Shown: piece by piece, positions 14,620-14,704 of the stretch | Layout: every line of letters starts with the position of its first letter | Position numbering within the stretch: the stretch's first letter is position 1 | Origin: an uncultured Armatimonadota bacterium | Lineage (GTDB): Bacteria > Armatimonadota > Armatimonadia > Armatimonadales > Armatimonadaceae | Assembly (NCBI GenBank): GCA_903881535.1 | Contig: CAIRTT010000115.1 | Coordinates: forward strand, 1 to 14,704 | DNA: 14,704 nt | Reading direction: 5' to 3' | Made by a program: the position numbers and the translations under genes | Notes under the pieces: model-generated | What the model was told of the DNA's origin: nothing | The model's database searches: none | The model's input: only the letters and a program-made list of their open reading frames with translations

Positions 14620-14704
14620 ACTTTACGCGTTCAAGGTAAGTATCAGTACGTGTATCAACACGTACTTTATCCCCTTGATTTACGAAAAATGGAACACGAA
14701 TAAC
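14618..14704 (-). CDS. efp: elongation factor P, C-terminal end (partial)
   Basis: Only the last 28 residues are in the window: VIRVPFFVNQGDKVRVDTRT followed by DTYLERVK and a TAG stop. This is the hallmark end of EF-P domain III (VP.F...GD.I.VDTRTG.Y..RV). EF-P enters ribosomes stalled at proline stretches. The usual glycine after DTRT is Asp here, a mild change. efp directly before accB and accC is a recurring order in bacteria, which supports reading the following genes as the acetyl-CoA carboxylase locus despite the two inserted genes. The N-terminal part lies beyond the right edge. Confidence 0.93.
   Translation of the reverse strand, partial: VIRVPFFVNQGDKVRVDTRTDTYLERVK

Overview
The window reads as a compact chromosomal segment of a free-living bacterium with base composition near 50% GC by eye. 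A predicted outer-membrane-type beta-barrel points to a diderm. Pilin-type genes and an efp / membrane protein / accB-like / pilin / accC order make me think of a deep non-proteobacterial lineage such as Armatimonadota. That placement is an inference with low confidence. I see no tRNA, rRNA, CRISPR array, insertion sequence or prophage block.

Layout. (1) 1-2437, minus strand: a cell-envelope cluster transcribed as M23 peptidase, then a four-helix 'phage holin family 4' membrane protein, then RapZ/YvcJ, and possibly a further gene that runs off the left edge. Spacings are 29 bp, a 4-bp overlap and a 1-bp overlap. (2) 2548-4824, minus: a MrfA/YprA-like DEAH helicase with a C-terminal cysteine cluster. 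(3) 4890-5585, plus: a predicted beta-barrel protein without a visible signal peptide, divergent from the helicase and overlapping the end of ppk tail to tail. (4) 5569-7680, minus: polyphosphate kinase 1. (5) 7744-9633, plus: an ABC-F translation factor, divergent from ppk. (6) 9689-14704, minus: one uninterrupted gene string with gaps of 20 bp or less: EF-P (partial), a cysteine-rich membrane protein, a BCCP-like protein, a pilin-like protein, biotin carboxylase AccC, an Lrp/AsnC regulator and a class I/II aminotransferase.

The last string is the most interesting part. efp-accB-accC is a familiar bacterial arrangement, but here the BCCP-like protein has glycine where the biotin-bearing lysine should be. 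The adjacent AccC carries a one-residue insertion in its catalytic QRRHQK loop and an altered NAEDP motif. The pilin-like protein between them lacks the usual Glu at +5. The membrane protein before them carries eight cysteines in a cytoplasmic loop. Either this is a divergent acetyl-CoA carboxylase locus whose carrier role has moved elsewhere, with a regulatory non-biotinylated BCCP in the manner of plant BADC proteins, or the locus has been repurposed. The sequence alone cannot decide between these.

Start codons were chosen by family alignment and ribosome binding sites. Several are TTG or GTG, and several starts have no clear Shine-Dalgarno, so a few residues of uncertainty remain at those N-termini.
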